Shown in pieces: positions 15,455 through 24,101 of a stretch of DNA of 64,000 bases. Below the pieces are notes generated by a model, which ran no database searches, was not told where the DNA came from, and saw nothing but the letters and a program-made list of their open reading frames with translations. The position numbers and the translations under genes are program-made. The DNA comes from Syntrophaceae bacterium UBA5744 (GTDB lineage Bacteria; Desulfobacterota; Syntrophia; Syntrophales; UBA2192), in contig DIFQ01000059.1 in NCBI GenBank assembly GCA_002419215.1, positions 282 to 64,281 on the forward strand, given 5' to 3'. Every line of letters begins with the position of its first letter. Position 1 is the first letter of the stretch.

Positions 15455-15489
15455 AAAAGCCGCCCCTCGTTCCGAGCGGGCGGCTTTTT
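15455..15489 (-). terminator. Bidirectional terminator after ltaE
   Basis: AAAAGCCGCCC, a 12-nt loop, GGGCGGCTTTTT. A strong 11-bp stem that gives a T tract in both directions, 44 nt beyond the threonine aldolase stop. Confidence 0.8.
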
Positions 15490-15532
15490 CACACGGAGGT
15501 ACTTTACGATGTCTGCGGCTCCTCGCCCCGGG

Positions 15533-16570
15533 TCACCTCCGCCGGAGCGCGTTGCCGATCGTATCCAGGATGAACGAAATGTCCCGGGCCAGGATGTCAT
15601 GGTGGGTCACCATCCGGAGCGTATGCTCCGAACAGACTTTGACCTTGATCCCGCAGCCGTTCAGCCGATCCGCAAAGGGGGAGGCTTTCCATCCTGCGGA
15701 GCTTACATCCAGATTGACGATGTTGGTGAGGGCCCCGCCCCGATCGACCCGGATGCCCAGCGCTTCGAGGCCCGATCTTATCTTCTCGGCATTCTCGTGA
15801 TCCTCGGGCAACCGCTCAACCATCCTCGTCAGGGCAAGAATGCCGGGGGCGGCGATCACCCCCGCCTGTCTCATGCCGCCTCCGATCCGCTGCCGCATCC
15901 GCCTGGCCTCGTCGATAAAATCCCTGGAACCCACCAGCATGGAGCCGAGAGGGGCCGCCAGGCCCTTGCAGAGACAGACATCCACGGCGTCGCAGAAGCT
16001 TACCAGATCGGCGACTGTCGTGTTCAAGGCAACGGCTGCGTTGAAAATCCTCGCACCGTCCATGAAGATGGGGAGATCGTGTTTCCGCGCGATGGCGATC
16101 GTATCCGCATACCGGCTCTTTTCCACGGCCAGCCCCCTGTTCAGGTGAAAGGTATTCTCCAGGCAGATCAGGCGGGTCCTTGCCCTCTGGACACCGGGCG
16201 GCATGATCGCCTCGCCGAGTTCCCCCGTGTCGTAGGTTCCCGAATCGCTTTTCAGGGGCCGCGGCTGGGCCCCCGACAGCGCGGAGATCCCCCCGGTTTC
16301 CAGGTTATAAAGATGGGAATCGGCAAACACGACGATTTCATCGCCGGGTTTCGTATAGACCATGACGGCGATCTCGTTGCTCATCGTCCCGGAGATCGTC
16401 AGCAGGGCCGCTTCCTTTCCGAAGATCCCCGCCGCCAGTTCCTCGAGTTCGATGACCGTGGGGTCGTCCCTCAGGATGTCGTCCCCGACAACAGCGTTTT
16501 TCATGGCTTCCCGCATCTCGGCGGTGGGCTTCGTTACCGTATCGCTTCTCAGGTCAAGGATTCTCTCCAC
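15533..16570 (-). CDS. ltaE: Low-specificity L-threonine aldolase
   Basis: 345 aa PLP enzyme of fold type I. It starts LDLRSDTVTKPTAEMREAM, the family N-terminus, and shows SGTMSNEIAV, ENTFHLNRG and MDGARIFNAAVAL. The PLP lysine lies in VCLCKGLAAPLGS. It splits L-threonine/L-allo-threonine to glycine and acetaldehyde in the cytoplasm and so links threonine to glycine. Length is normal for the family. It stands alone, followed by a strong terminator. Confidence 0.93.
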   Translation of the reverse strand: MERILDLRSDTVTKPTAEMREAMKNAVVGDDILRDDPTVIELEELAAGIFGKEAALLTISGTMSNEIAVMVYTKPGDEIVVFADSHLYNLETGGISALSGAQPRPLKSDSGTYDTGELGEAIMPPGVQRARTRLICLENTFHLNRGLAVEKSRYADTIAIARKHDLPIFMDGARIFNAAVALNTTVADLVSFCDAVDVCLCKGLAAPLGSMLVGSRDFIDEARRMRQRIGGGMRQAGVIAAPGILALTRMVERLPEDHENAEKIRSGLEALGIRVDRGGALTNIVNLDVSSAGWKASPFADRLNGCGIKVKVCSEHTLRMVTHHDILARDISFILDTIGNALRRR

Positions 16571-16726
16571 AGCGTTCCTCCAGCGATTTCAACCGGTTGC
16601 ATTCGTCCTTTCCCGTAGCCGGTCTTGCAGTTTTCCCGGTACGGGCCAGGCTCCGGGTCCTGTATCACATCCCGAATGAAAATTCCGCACTTTGATGCAT
16701 CATCCTCAAGCAGGGTTTCCGCATGG

Positions 16727-16751
16727 AAAAGGCCTCTCTTTTGGAGAGGCC
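16727..16751 (-). terminator. Terminator after the DUF3106 operon
   Basis: On the minus strand GGCCTCTC, loop CAAAA, GAGAGGCC, TTTT. An 8-bp perfect stem, about 34 nt after the DUF3106 gene. Confidence 0.7.
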
Positions 16752-16784
16752 CGGAGAGGGGTGGAAAGGGAGAGAGGTTGGGGT

Positions 16785-17294
16785 CTATCTATTTTTTCCC
16801 TTGAAGTAATTCCTCTTTTCGTCGGGCGTCATGGAGCGGAACTTCTGTCTCGTGTCCTGGCGCTCGCCCGGCGTCATTTGCTGATACTTTTCACGGATCG
16901 TCCGGCGCTCCTCCTGGGGGAGTTCCCGGTACCACTTCGACCGCTCGCGGATGCGCTGCTGCTCATCGGGCGGAAGCTTCTTGAATTCATCGTGGCGCTT
17001 GCGGATCGTGTCCCTGCGCTCGGGTGGGAGCTCTCGCCATTTCCGGTATCGCTGATTGGCCTGGTCCCGCTCTGCCGGCGTCATCCGCTGCCAGCGGTCG
17101 GCCCCCTTCCGGATGCGGTCCTGGCGCTCGGGCGTCATGCTGTTCCAGCGGTCCTGGAAGGGTTTGAGCGTCTTCTGCTCCTCGGGGGTGAGCCGGTCCC
17201 AGGTTGTGCCGCCGGACTGACCCCAGGCAAGCCCCGCGAGAGACAGGATGAAAACCGCCACGAGGATTGCGATCCGTCTATTCATTTCCGACAT
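16785..17294 (-). CDS. DUF3106 repeat protein, exported
   Basis: 169 aa from the ATG at 17294 (a second ATG lies at 17285). The signal peptide (IAILVAVFILSLAGLAWG) is followed by about eight degenerate 15-17-residue repeats of the form R-W-x-x-M-T-P-E-x-R-x-x-I-R. They are rich in Trp, Pro, Arg and Glu. This is the DUF3106 pattern, related in look to zinc-resistance or CpxP-like helical repeats. The longer frame starting at 17390 would add a Lys/Arg-rich stretch before the signal peptide and is less likely. Third gene of an operon with an ECF sigma factor and an anti-sigma-like membrane protein. It is probably a periplasmic stress component. Confidence 0.82.
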   Translation of the reverse strand: MSEMNRRIAILVAVFILSLAGLAWGQSGGTTWDRLTPEEQKTLKPFQDRWNSMTPERQDRIRKGADRWQRMTPAERDQANQRYRKWRELPPERRDTIRKRHDEFKKLPPDEQQRIRERSKWYRELPQEERRTIREKYQQMTPGERQDTRQKFRSMTPDEKRNYFKGKNR

Positions 17295-17444
17295 CCCATT
17301 CGCTGGTTTTCTCCTTTGTACGGAACCAATTCTTTTTTTCGGCCGGTTTTTCCGTTTTCGTCCTGTCCGTTTCAGGCTGCCCGAGAGCAAGGGGGTCCAG
17401 AGCCTGCGGGGACTTGGGGCATTACCGGGGCGATGAGGACCAGG

Positions 17445-17828
17445 CTAGCTGCTGCTGCCGTTGCCCGTGCCTGCGAGCCACTCGTAGAAGTCCAAATCCT
17501 CATAAATATCCATGTTGTCCACGCTGTCCACATTGAGCACGATCTCGATATCGTCGATATTCTTCACGGGCAGCTCCTGCCTCGGCGTGTCGACCCAGAT
17601 CGTGAAAACCATCACTGCGGCAACGGCCGTGGCAAAGGCCCCGGCTCGCATCCAGTTCGGAATCCGGAAGAACCCCCGTCCGCGTGCGTCTGCGGCCTCG
17701 ACGGCCCTCACGCGGGCCTCGCGAAGCCGCGAAAGCGTTCCGGCATCGAGATGCTCCTCACTGGCAAGGAGGCCCTGCCGGGCTTTCTCCAGGAAGCGTG
17801 CCTCTTTTCCGCTGAGCTTCTCGTTCAT
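17445..17828 (-). CDS. DUF3619-like/anti-sigma-like membrane protein
   Basis: 127 aa. The cytoplasmic N-terminal half begins MNEKLSGKEARFLEKARQGL. One membrane span lies at about 58-80 (MRAGAFATAVAAVMVFTIWV), and a very acidic C-terminal part follows (DDIEIVLNVDSVDNMDIYED). It overlaps the sigma factor stop by 4 nt, so it is translationally coupled. The topology and position fit a regulator of that sigma factor (DUF3619-like). The family assignment is by context and shape rather than by a firm motif. Confidence 0.7.
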   Translation of the reverse strand: MNEKLSGKEARFLEKARQGLLASEEHLDAGTLSRLREARVRAVEAADARGRGFFRIPNWMRAGAFATAVAAVMVFTIWVDTPRQELPVKNIDDIEIVLNVDSVDNMDIYEDLDFYEWLAGTGNGSSS

Positions 17829-18370
17829 GGCTGAAATTCCTCCAGCTTGATCTGCAGGGCATGCACCGCCCGGGAGTAGTGCGTCTTGACGCTGCCTTCC
17901 GAACAGCCCATGGCCTGTGCCGTCTGCGCCGTGTCGAACCCTTCCCAGGCGCGAAGGACGAAGGCCTGCTGCTGCCTGAGCGGGAGCTTCCTCAGGGCCG
18001 CCTGCAGGGCCCCGGTGAATTCCCGCCTCATGACTCCCTCGGCCGGGTCCGGCGAGGTCGAATCCGCCACCCGGGCCATGGGGTCTTCCTCGTCGGCCTC
18101 ATCGTCCCGGGGTTTGCCGAACCAGTCGTGAAACCGCCGCCGGACGGCCGTGCGGCGATACCAGTCGGTGATCCGGCTGTGCAGGATCTTGTAGAACAGG
18201 ACGTTCCACTCCCCCTCGGGCCGACTGGCATAAAGCCGGGCAAAGTGGAGCATCGTATCCTGCACGATGTCCAGGGCATCGTCAGGATTCCCTGAGGCCA
18301 TCCGGGCCATCCCGAACGCTCGCCTCTCCACCTGGGCCAGGAACCGGTTCAGTGCCGCGCTTTGGTCCAG
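17825..18370 (-). CDS. ECF-type RNA polymerase sigma factor
   Basis: Region 2 is visible in NPDDALDIVQDTMLHFARLY and region 4 in LPLRQQQAFVLRAWEGFDTA, then MGCSEGSVKTHYSRAVHAL. The ordinary GTG start (18331) would give 168 aa and cut off helix 1 of region 2. In-frame codons upstream read LDQSAALNRFLAQVERRAF, which matches the usual N-terminus of this ECF group. I therefore place the start at a CTG (18368-18370) preceded by GGGGAG 9 nt away, giving 181 aa. No ATG, GTG or TTG is available upstream before the stop. Operon: sigma factor, anti-sigma-like protein, DUF3106 protein. Confidence 0.82.
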   Translation of the reverse strand: MDQSAALNRFLAQVERRAFGMARMASGNPDDALDIVQDTMLHFARLYASRPEGEWNVLFYKILHSRITDWYRRTAVRRRFHDWFGKPRDDEADEEDPMARVADSTSPDPAEGVMRREFTGALQAALRKLPLRQQQAFVLRAWEGFDTAQTAQAMGCSEGSVKTHYSRAVHALQIKLEEFQP

Positions 18371-18465
18371 TCTCTCATTCTCCCCGCCCCCTCGGCGACA
18401 GGCAGCCGCAAGGAAGCATTCAGTGAATTAAACGAACAGGTTATCGTTTGGTTGACACAAATACT

Positions 18466-19491
18466 TTACATTCTCAGGACCTTGGCGCCCCGGATCTTCC
18501 GCTCCCTCAGTTCGATGAGGGCGCCGTTCGCCCCGGCAAGCGGGTATTCCCGCACCTCCGGCAGCAGGGGGATCGTGGCGGCCAGTTCCAGGAATTCCCC
18601 GACATCGGCCCTCGTCACGTTGGCGACGCTCTTGATCTCCTTCTCGAGCCAGAGATGGGCAGGATAGTCCAGTTGCAAAAGCCGGTCCCGGTCGCTGTCC
18701 TCCTTGCGGATTGCGTTGATCACGAGCCGGCCCCCGCTTTTGAGGTTCTTCAGCGCCTCCACGACGGGCCCCCAGGCAGGGGTGGTGTCGATGACGGCAT
18801 CGCAGGGCTCCGGCGGCCGTTCTGCCGCATCCCCCGCCCAGGCGGCGCCCAGTTCCCGGGCAAAGTCCCTCTCCGAGATGCTCCGGGCAAAAACGAAGAT
18901 CTTCGACCGGGGGTAGAGGCGCCGGGCGGCCTTGAGGACGAGATGCCCCGAGGCCCCGAAGCCGGTGAGCCCCAGGGTCTGCCCGTCTCGAAGGCCCGCC
19001 AGCCGCAGCGATCTCCATCCGACGGACCCGGCGCAAAGAAGCGGTGCGGCCTGGAAGTCGGAAAACACCTCCGGGATGGGGACGGCAAAGGCCTCGGGCA
19101 CGGCCATGTACTCGGCGTAACCGCCGTTTGCGTCACGCCCCGTCGCCCGGAAACCGGCACAAAGGTTCTCACGGCCGCCGAGACAGTGCTCACAGGCCCC
19201 GCAGGCCGAAAAGATCCAGGCCACCCCTACCCGGGCCCCGACACGGAAGCGCCTCGCCCCGGGGCCGTTCTCCACGACCCGGCCCACTACCTGGTGGCCC
19301 GGGATGACCGGAAACCGGGGCGGGGGGGTCCGCCCCTCGATTTCATCGAGCTCCGTGTGGCACACCCCGCAGGCCGCAACCCGGATCAGGGTTTCCCCGT
19401 CGTTCGGCCGGGGCACGGGGAGCTCCACAAGGCGCAGAGGTTCGCTGTCTTCGGCCATGTTCACAATCCTGTCGAGGATCATCGCTCTCAT
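18466..19491 (-). CDS. Zinc-dependent alcohol dehydrogenase
   Basis: 341 aa medium-chain dehydrogenase. Catalytic zinc ligands lie in CGVCHTE (Cys44) and GHQ (His66). The structural zinc is bound by Cys97, 100, 103 and 111 (CGACEHC...ENLC). The nucleotide-binding motif is GLTGFGASGHLVLKAA. The ATG at 19491 is preceded by GAGGGG; an upstream in-frame ATG at 19566 lacks protein-like sequence. It probably oxidises or reduces short-chain alcohols and aldehydes with NAD(P). Single gene, so the substrate is unknown. Confidence 0.9.
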   Translation of the reverse strand: MRAMILDRIVNMAEDSEPLRLVELPVPRPNDGETLIRVAACGVCHTELDEIEGRTPPPRFPVIPGHQVVGRVVENGPGARRFRVGARVGVAWIFSACGACEHCLGGRENLCAGFRATGRDANGGYAEYMAVPEAFAVPIPEVFSDFQAAPLLCAGSVGWRSLRLAGLRDGQTLGLTGFGASGHLVLKAARRLYPRSKIFVFARSISERDFARELGAAWAGDAAERPPEPCDAVIDTTPAWGPVVEALKNLKSGGRLVINAIRKEDSDRDRLLQLDYPAHLWLEKEIKSVANVTRADVGEFLELAATIPLLPEVREYPLAGANGALIELRERKIRGAKVLRM

Positions 19492-19663
19492 GAGAAAACC
19501 CCTCGGCGCTGAAGATTGCCCGTTGTTCCGGACCCGGATTATAGCCCTGCCGGAACGGCATTTCACGCAAAAAAGCGCGGGAAGTCTCCGGCACGCATCT
19601 TGCTAGCACTTCGGATAGAGCTTCTTATCTTGACTATAATACGTAAGCCTAAGGAGAGTCGCA

Positions 19664-19915
19664 ATGCAGAGGGGCTGTCTCACGAAGGACGACGTAGAGA
19701 GATTCGAAGGCGAACTGGGAAAGCTCATCGTGGTGAAGAAGGCCCTCGAGCTTGCCCTCATCAACCCCGCGATCCGGGACGATCAGAAAATGACTTACAG
19801 CAGGGCGCTCCTGCAGTGCGAACGGACGCAGAGGGAGTTTCGGCGCGCGCTGATCGCCATGAAGGTCGGACTGGCCCGCTGGGCCTCGAAGGGGCGGATC
19901 GTACAGGCGGCCTGA
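19664..19915 (+). CDS. Small helical hypothetical protein
   Basis: 83 aa, highly charged and all-helical in appearance (KDDVERFEGELGKLIVVKKA, then RTQREFRRALIAMKVGLARW). AAGGAG precedes the ATG by a good distance. A perfect TATAAT lies at 19635-19640, about 24 nt upstream of the ATG, though no clear -35 is seen. No family recognised; no membrane span or signal peptide. Confidence 0.65.
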   Translation: MQRGCLTKDDVERFEGELGKLIVVKKALELALINPAIRDDQKMTYSRALLQCERTQREFRRALIAMKVGLARWASKGRIVQAA

Positions 19916-19984
19916 AACCGTCCCGACGTCATTCGTCCCGGTTGCAGCCTGCCACTTCAAGGAAAATTCAGAATCTCCGCCTGT

Positions 19985-20100
19985 AAAGATCGGAAGAGCG
20001 GAAGCTCGGAAGAGCGGGCGGCAAATGGAATGAACGCGTCGGACCGTTTCTGATTATTCTCTCATCTGCCCTTCCTGACTTCCAGTCATTACGTTTTCTG
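19985..20100. repeat. GATCGGAAGAGC element, copy 2
   Basis: The left arm has AGATCGGAAGAGC (19987-19999), then GGAAGCTCGGAAGAGCGGGCG. The right arm is weak (CTGCCCTTCCTGACTTCC). It lies between the small helical gene and tatA. More diverged than copies 3 and 4. Confidence 0.6.
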
Positions 20101-20149
20101 CCTTTTCTCTCCTCGCGGAGGCGGCATTGCCCGCCTGCCGGAGACGGGG

Positions 20150-20177
20150 TTGCAATCTGCCCGATTTGTGGTATCTT
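20150..20177 (+). promoter_or_regulatory. Putative sigma-70 promoter of tatA
   Basis: TTGCAA (20150-20155), 16 nt, TATCTT (20172-20177), about 33 nt upstream of the tatA ATG. Confidence 0.45.
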
Positions 20178-20209
20178 ATCCCCTCGTAAATTTTGGAGGT
20201 ACGTGTTCC

Positions 20210-20392
20210 ATGCCCAATATCGGATTGCCCGAACTGCTTATCATCATTGTCATCGCGCTGGTATTCTTCGGCCCCGGCAAGCTCCCGGAAATGGGAAGCG
20301 CCGTGGGGAAGGCCATCCGCGGCTTCAAGAAATCCATGTCCGACCCCGACAGCAAGACGGACAAGGAACCGGAGAAGACAGAGAAGCCATGA
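20210..20392 (+). CDS. tatA: Twin-arginine translocase TatA/TatE family subunit
   Basis: 60 aa. An N-terminal membrane helix (PNIGLPELLIIIVIALVFFG) is followed by the hinge PGKLPEMGSAVGKAIRGFKK, an amphipathic helix and a short charged tail. This is a textbook TatA. It forms the pore-like part of the Tat pathway, which exports folded proteins carrying RR signals. The ATG at 20210 follows GGAGGT. It overlaps the next gene by 4 nt (ATGA). No tatB or tatC is in the window. Confidence 0.93.
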   Translation: MPNIGLPELLIIIVIALVFFGPGKLPEMGSAVGKAIRGFKKSMSDPDSKTDKEPEKTEKP

Positions 20393-21351
20393 CGATCTTT
20401 CGCCTCACCCGATCTTTTTTCAGCCGGATCCTGCATGTCGTCAATCATGAGCCTGCCCCGGGACATGAACCTGCATGCGGGCACTCGAAGCCCACCGGCC
20501 CCGACGACATCGCCGGCGGCCAGGCCGTTATCGAGGGGGTTATGATGCGCCACGGCAACCGGATTGCCGTGGCCGTGCGCACACCCGCCAAGGACATCAT
20601 CGTCAAGGAACAGGACTACGTCCCCTTCACGAAGCGCTACCCCGTGCTGGGCATCCGCATCGTCCGCGGCGCCGTGACGCTCGTGGAGATGATGGTCCTC
20701 GGCATCAAGACTCTCCTTTACTCCGCCGAGGTCGCCATGCCGGAAGGGGAGAAAAAACCGCAGGGCTGGGAGATCGCGCTTTCGCTCTGCCTGAGCTTCG
20801 GAATGGCGCTGACCCTCTTCGTCCTGATCCCGGCCTACTGCTTCGCATTCCTGCGGGACTTCATCGAAAACACGATCCTGCTCAACATCGTCGAAGGCAT
20901 GATCCGGCTCGGGATCTTCCTGGCCTTCCTGACCACGACCCTGCTCATGGCGGACATGCGGCGCGTCTTCATGTACCACGGGGCCGAGCACAAGACCGTT
21001 TTCGCCTGGGAGCACGGGCAGGATCTCACTATCGAGAACATCAAGCACTTCTCGACGCGTCACCCCCGATGCGGCACGAGCTTCATCCTGGTGGTGTTCG
21101 TGATTTCGATCCTGGTCTTCTCGCTGCTGGGGCGTCCCGATTTCCTGATGCGGGTCGCCTACAAGCTCTCTCTCTTCCCCATCATCGCGGGGATTTCCTA
21201 CGAGATCATCCGGTTCAGCGGGAAGCACAAGGATAAAGGCTGGGTGCAGATGATCAGCTGGCCGGGGCTTCTGCTGCAGAAAATCACGACGCGCGAGCCC
21301 ACCGACGACCAGATCGAGGTGGCGGTGGCGGCGATGAAGAAAGTGATATGA
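20389..21351 (+). CDS. DUF1385 membrane protein (YqhQ-like)
   Basis: 320 aa. The family opening GGQAVIEGVMMRHGNRIAVA is followed by YPVLGIRIVRGAVTLVEMM. Four or five membrane spans lie at about 122-146, 165-190, 215-240 and 245-262. The conserved YHGAEHKTVFAWEHG and STRHPRCGTSFILVV motifs are present. It is an inner-membrane protein of unknown biochemical function. Translational coupling to tatA is seen from the ATGA overlap; the start at 20389 is set by that overlap. Confidence 0.88.
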   Translation: MTIFRLTRSFFSRILHVVNHEPAPGHEPACGHSKPTGPDDIAGGQAVIEGVMMRHGNRIAVAVRTPAKDIIVKEQDYVPFTKRYPVLGIRIVRGAVTLVEMMVLGIKTLLYSAEVAMPEGEKKPQGWEIALSLCLSFGMALTLFVLIPAYCFAFLRDFIENTILLNIVEGMIRLGIFLAFLTTTLLMADMRRVFMYHGAEHKTVFAWEHGQDLTIENIKHFSTRHPRCGTSFILVVFVISILVFSLLGRPDFLMRVAYKLSLFPIIAGISYEIIRFSGKHKDKGWVQMISWPGLLLQKITTREPTDDQIEVAVAAMKKVI

Positions 21352-21354
21352 GAA

Positions 21355-21437
21355 GTGCCTGAGTGTCTAAGTGTCTGAGTGCAAAAGAAGATTTCATCCT
21401 TCACTGAAGCACTTATCCACTTCTTCACTTAGACACT
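21355..21437. repeat. AGTGTCTG-word palindrome
   Basis: The left arm AGTGTCTAAGTGTCTGAGTGC (21362-21382) and the right arm, the inverse of AGTGTCTAAGTGAAGAAGTG, surround a loop. The loop core AAGATTTCATC (21388-21398) also occurs in the GGGTATC-word palindrome at 36701. It lies just after the DUF1385 stop. Confidence 0.7.
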
Positions 21438-21459
21438 ATTTTGGGTGCCTGGCAGGATG

Positions 21460-22059
21460 CTACTTCGAGCGAATCTCCACGGTGCCCGTTTTCTCGGGAT
21501 GCCTGCCGGTGACCGTGGCGTAGAAGCCGAGGATTTCTGCCATGTCGGCCTCGAAATCGCCGGTGGGATGCAGGATGGGCCCGAGCCCCCCTTCCTTGCG
21601 GGCATAGTCCAGGAAGGCCAGCACCAGGGGCACGCCGGCCCCGCAGGCGATGTGATAGAACCCCGTCTTCCAGCGGGTGACTTTCTTCCGGGTCCCCTCG
21701 GGCGCGATCAGCAGCACCAGTTCCGCCCGTCTTTTCAGCTCTTCGACCATCTGGGTCACCACGTCCGTCGACTTCGTCCGGTCGATGGGGATCGCCCCCA
21801 GCCATCTCATGACCCCCCGGAAGGGCCATCGGAAAGCGGTGTGCTTGACGAGCCAGTGCGCCTTGAACCGGAAGGCGAACGCCATGGCAAGCGCGATCGG
21901 CGCATCCCAGTTGGAGGTGTGGGGGGCCGCGATCATGACGCAGCGGGGAATATCGGCCAGGCTGCCGACCCTTCGCCACCCGATGATTTTCAGATAAAAT
22001 TTCGACAGCCCGCACAGCAGGCCGCCCCAGAAAGGACTCTCGAACACGGTTCCGGCCAT
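21460..22059 (-). CDS. Lysophospholipid acyltransferase (PlsC-like)
   Basis: 199 aa from the ATG at 22059, which has GAGGG 6 nt upstream; longer in-frame starts exist at 22077 and 22125. Motif I is HTSNWDAP (HX4D) and motif III is APEGTR, with TRWKTGFYHIA after it. This is the acyl-CoA/ACP:lysophosphatidate acyltransferase fold of glycerolipid synthesis at the inner membrane. TTGACA on the minus strand (22127-22132) with ATTAGT 16 nt away may be its promoter. It is divergent from an acyl-CoA synthetase gene, a functionally related neighbour. Confidence 0.85.
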   Translation of the reverse strand: MAGTVFESPFWGGLLCGLSKFYLKIIGWRRVGSLADIPRCVMIAAPHTSNWDAPIALAMAFAFRFKAHWLVKHTAFRWPFRGVMRWLGAIPIDRTKSTDVVTQMVEELKRRAELVLLIAPEGTRKKVTRWKTGFYHIACGAGVPLVLAFLDYARKEGGLGPILHPTGDFEADMAEILGFYATVTGRHPEKTGTVEIRSK

Positions 22060-22262
22060 GGATATCCCTCGCGCCATCCTTAAGGAAGAAAAACCAAAGT
22101 AGCCACTAATAACGGAAATGCCCATTTGTCAAGGGCGATTCCGCAAGCGATTTTCGCACGTCCGATTTGGCTTGAAAGCGACGGGTTTTTGTGCAAGGGT
22201 GTGCCCCGTCAATGGTGTCCATCCGACCCGTCAGGGCCGAATCGGGAACCGGGGAGGAACCA

Positions 22263-24101
22263 ATGAGCGACACACACCTGGCCCGCATGGTCCACAACCG
22301 CGCCGCCCGTTACGGGGGCAAGACCGCCCTTCGATACAAATCAGGCGATCACTGGCACGACCTGTCCTACCACCACCTCGGGGAGCTCATCCGCACTGCC
22401 GCAAAGGCCCTCCTGGAACTTGGCGTCCGGAAGGGCGAGATGGTGGGCATCTACTCGGGAAACCGCCCCGAGTGGACCATCTCCGACTTTGCGATCCTGA
22501 GCACAGGCGCCGTCTCCGTGCCCATCTACGCCACCAGCACGGCCGGACAGGCCGGCTACATCGTCCACGACGCGGATATCCGGGTCGTGTTCGCGGGAAA
22601 CCAAACCCAGTACGACCGCATCACCGGCATTCCGAAGCAATCATCGCCCCCGGCGGCGATCATCGTGTTCGACGAAGAGGTGGATCTCCGGGGAAACACG
22701 AGGGGAATCTCCTGGCGGGAATTCCTGGAAAAAGGACGGGCATCGGCGCGGGATGCCGAACTCGACGAAAGGCTTCAGAGCGCATCCACGGACGATGTAG
22801 CCACGCTCATCTACACCTCGGGCACGACCGGGGAGCCCAAGGGGGTCATGCTCCACCACTCGAATTTTCACCACTCCTTCATCGCCCACGACAGGCGCCT
22901 CAACGTGAGCGACCGGGACGTGTCGCTTTGCTTCCTGCCCCTGGCGCATGTCTACGAGCGGGCCTGGAGCTACTACGTGACCGGCCACGGCATGACGAAT
23001 GCCTACGTGGATGACATGTCGAAAGTGATCGATTACCTCCGGCAGATCAAGCCCACGATCATGTGCGCCGTGCCCCGTTTCTACGAAAAGATCTACATGT
23101 CCGTCTTCGAAAAGCTCGACGCCGACGAACCCTGGCGCAAGAAACTCTTTCTCTGGGCCCTCGGCGTGGGAGAGGCGGTCTATCTGCGCAGGAAGGAAAA
23201 ACAGATCCTGACTCCCGCGCTGTGGCTCCAGTGGCTCGCGGCCGAGGCCCTCGTCCTGAGAAAGCTGCAGGGAATCGTGGGGGGGAGGATCCGGTTTTTG
23301 CCCTGCGCCGGGGCGCCGCTGGCCAGGAAGATCGAGGAGTTCTTCCACTCGGCCGGCATCCACATCACCTACGGCTACGGCCTCACGGAGACGACGGCCA
23401 CCGTCACCTGCCACGAGGACTATCACTTCAGGCCGGGTACGGTGGGAAAGCCCATCGACGGGGTGGAGGTGAAGATCGCGCCCAGCGGCGAGATCCTCGT
23501 CCGGGGCGAAACGGTCATGTCGGGCTATTACCGGAAACCGGAGGCAACGGCCGAGGCCTTCGAGGACGGCTGGCTCAAGACGGGCGACGTGGGCGTGATG
23601 GAGGACGGGTACCTGACGATCACGGACCGCATCAAGGAGCTCATGAAGACCTCCGGCGGCAAGTACATCGCCCCCCAGTATGTCGAATCGACACTGGCCG
23701 GCGACCCCTACATCGAGCAGCTCATCGTCATTGCCGACGGGCGCCCTTACGCAACGGCACTCATCGTCCCTGCCTTCGATGCGCTGGAAGCCTACGCGAA
23801 GACCTGGAACATCGCAACCTCATCCCGCGAGGAGCTGGTGAGGGACCCGATCCTCGTGCGCTTTTTCGAGGGGCGGATCGAAGCCCGCCAGAAGGACCTG
23901 GCGGGGTACGAGAAGGTGAAGCGAATCGCACTGCTGCCCCGGCCCTTCAGCCAGGAGGCAGGCGAGATTACACCGACCCTGAAGGTCAGGCGACGAGTCA
24001 TTATCGAGAAATATCACGACCTGATCGACGCGATGTACGCAAGGGAAAAGGAAGCCTCCACCCCGGCACCCGAATCGGACCTGTCCTTCTCGGCACCATG
24101 A
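22263..24101 (+). CDS. Long-chain acyl-CoA synthetase (AMP-forming)
   Basis: 612 aa. The P-loop motif TLIYTSGTTGEPKGVMLHHS, the A5 motif YGYGLTETTATVTCHE and the A7-A8 region WLKTGDVGVMEDGYLTITDR show an adenylate-forming enzyme. The C-terminal lysine region is PTLKVRRRVI. The long form with the insert between A3 and A5 is typical of long-chain fatty acid:CoA ligases (FadD15/FACL type). It activates fatty acids for beta-oxidation or lipid synthesis. The ATG at 22263 follows GGGGAGGAACC. The acyltransferase and, 38 kb away, the acyl-CoA dehydrogenase and hydratase genes fit a fatty-acid metabolism theme. Confidence 0.92.
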   Translation: MSDTHLARMVHNRAARYGGKTALRYKSGDHWHDLSYHHLGELIRTAAKALLELGVRKGEMVGIYSGNRPEWTISDFAILSTGAVSVPIYATSTAGQAGYIVHDADIRVVFAGNQTQYDRITGIPKQSSPPAAIIVFDEEVDLRGNTRGISWREFLEKGRASARDAELDERLQSASTDDVATLIYTSGTTGEPKGVMLHHSNFHHSFIAHDRRLNVSDRDVSLCFLPLAHVYERAWSYYVTGHGMTNAYVDDMSKVIDYLRQIKPTIMCAVPRFYEKIYMSVFEKLDADEPWRKKLFLWALGVGEAVYLRRKEKQILTPALWLQWLAAEALVLRKLQGIVGGRIRFLPCAGAPLARKIEEFFHSAGIHITYGYGLTETTATVTCHEDYHFRPGTVGKPIDGVEVKIAPSGEILVRGETVMSGYYRKPEATAEAFEDGWLKTGDVGVMEDGYLTITDRIKELMKTSGGKYIAPQYVESTLAGDPYIEQLIVIADGRPYATALIVPAFDALEAYAKTWNIATSSREELVRDPILVRFFEGRIEARQKDLAGYEKVKRIALLPRPFSQEAGEITPTLKVRRRVIIEKYHDLIDAMYAREKEASTPAPESDLSFSAP

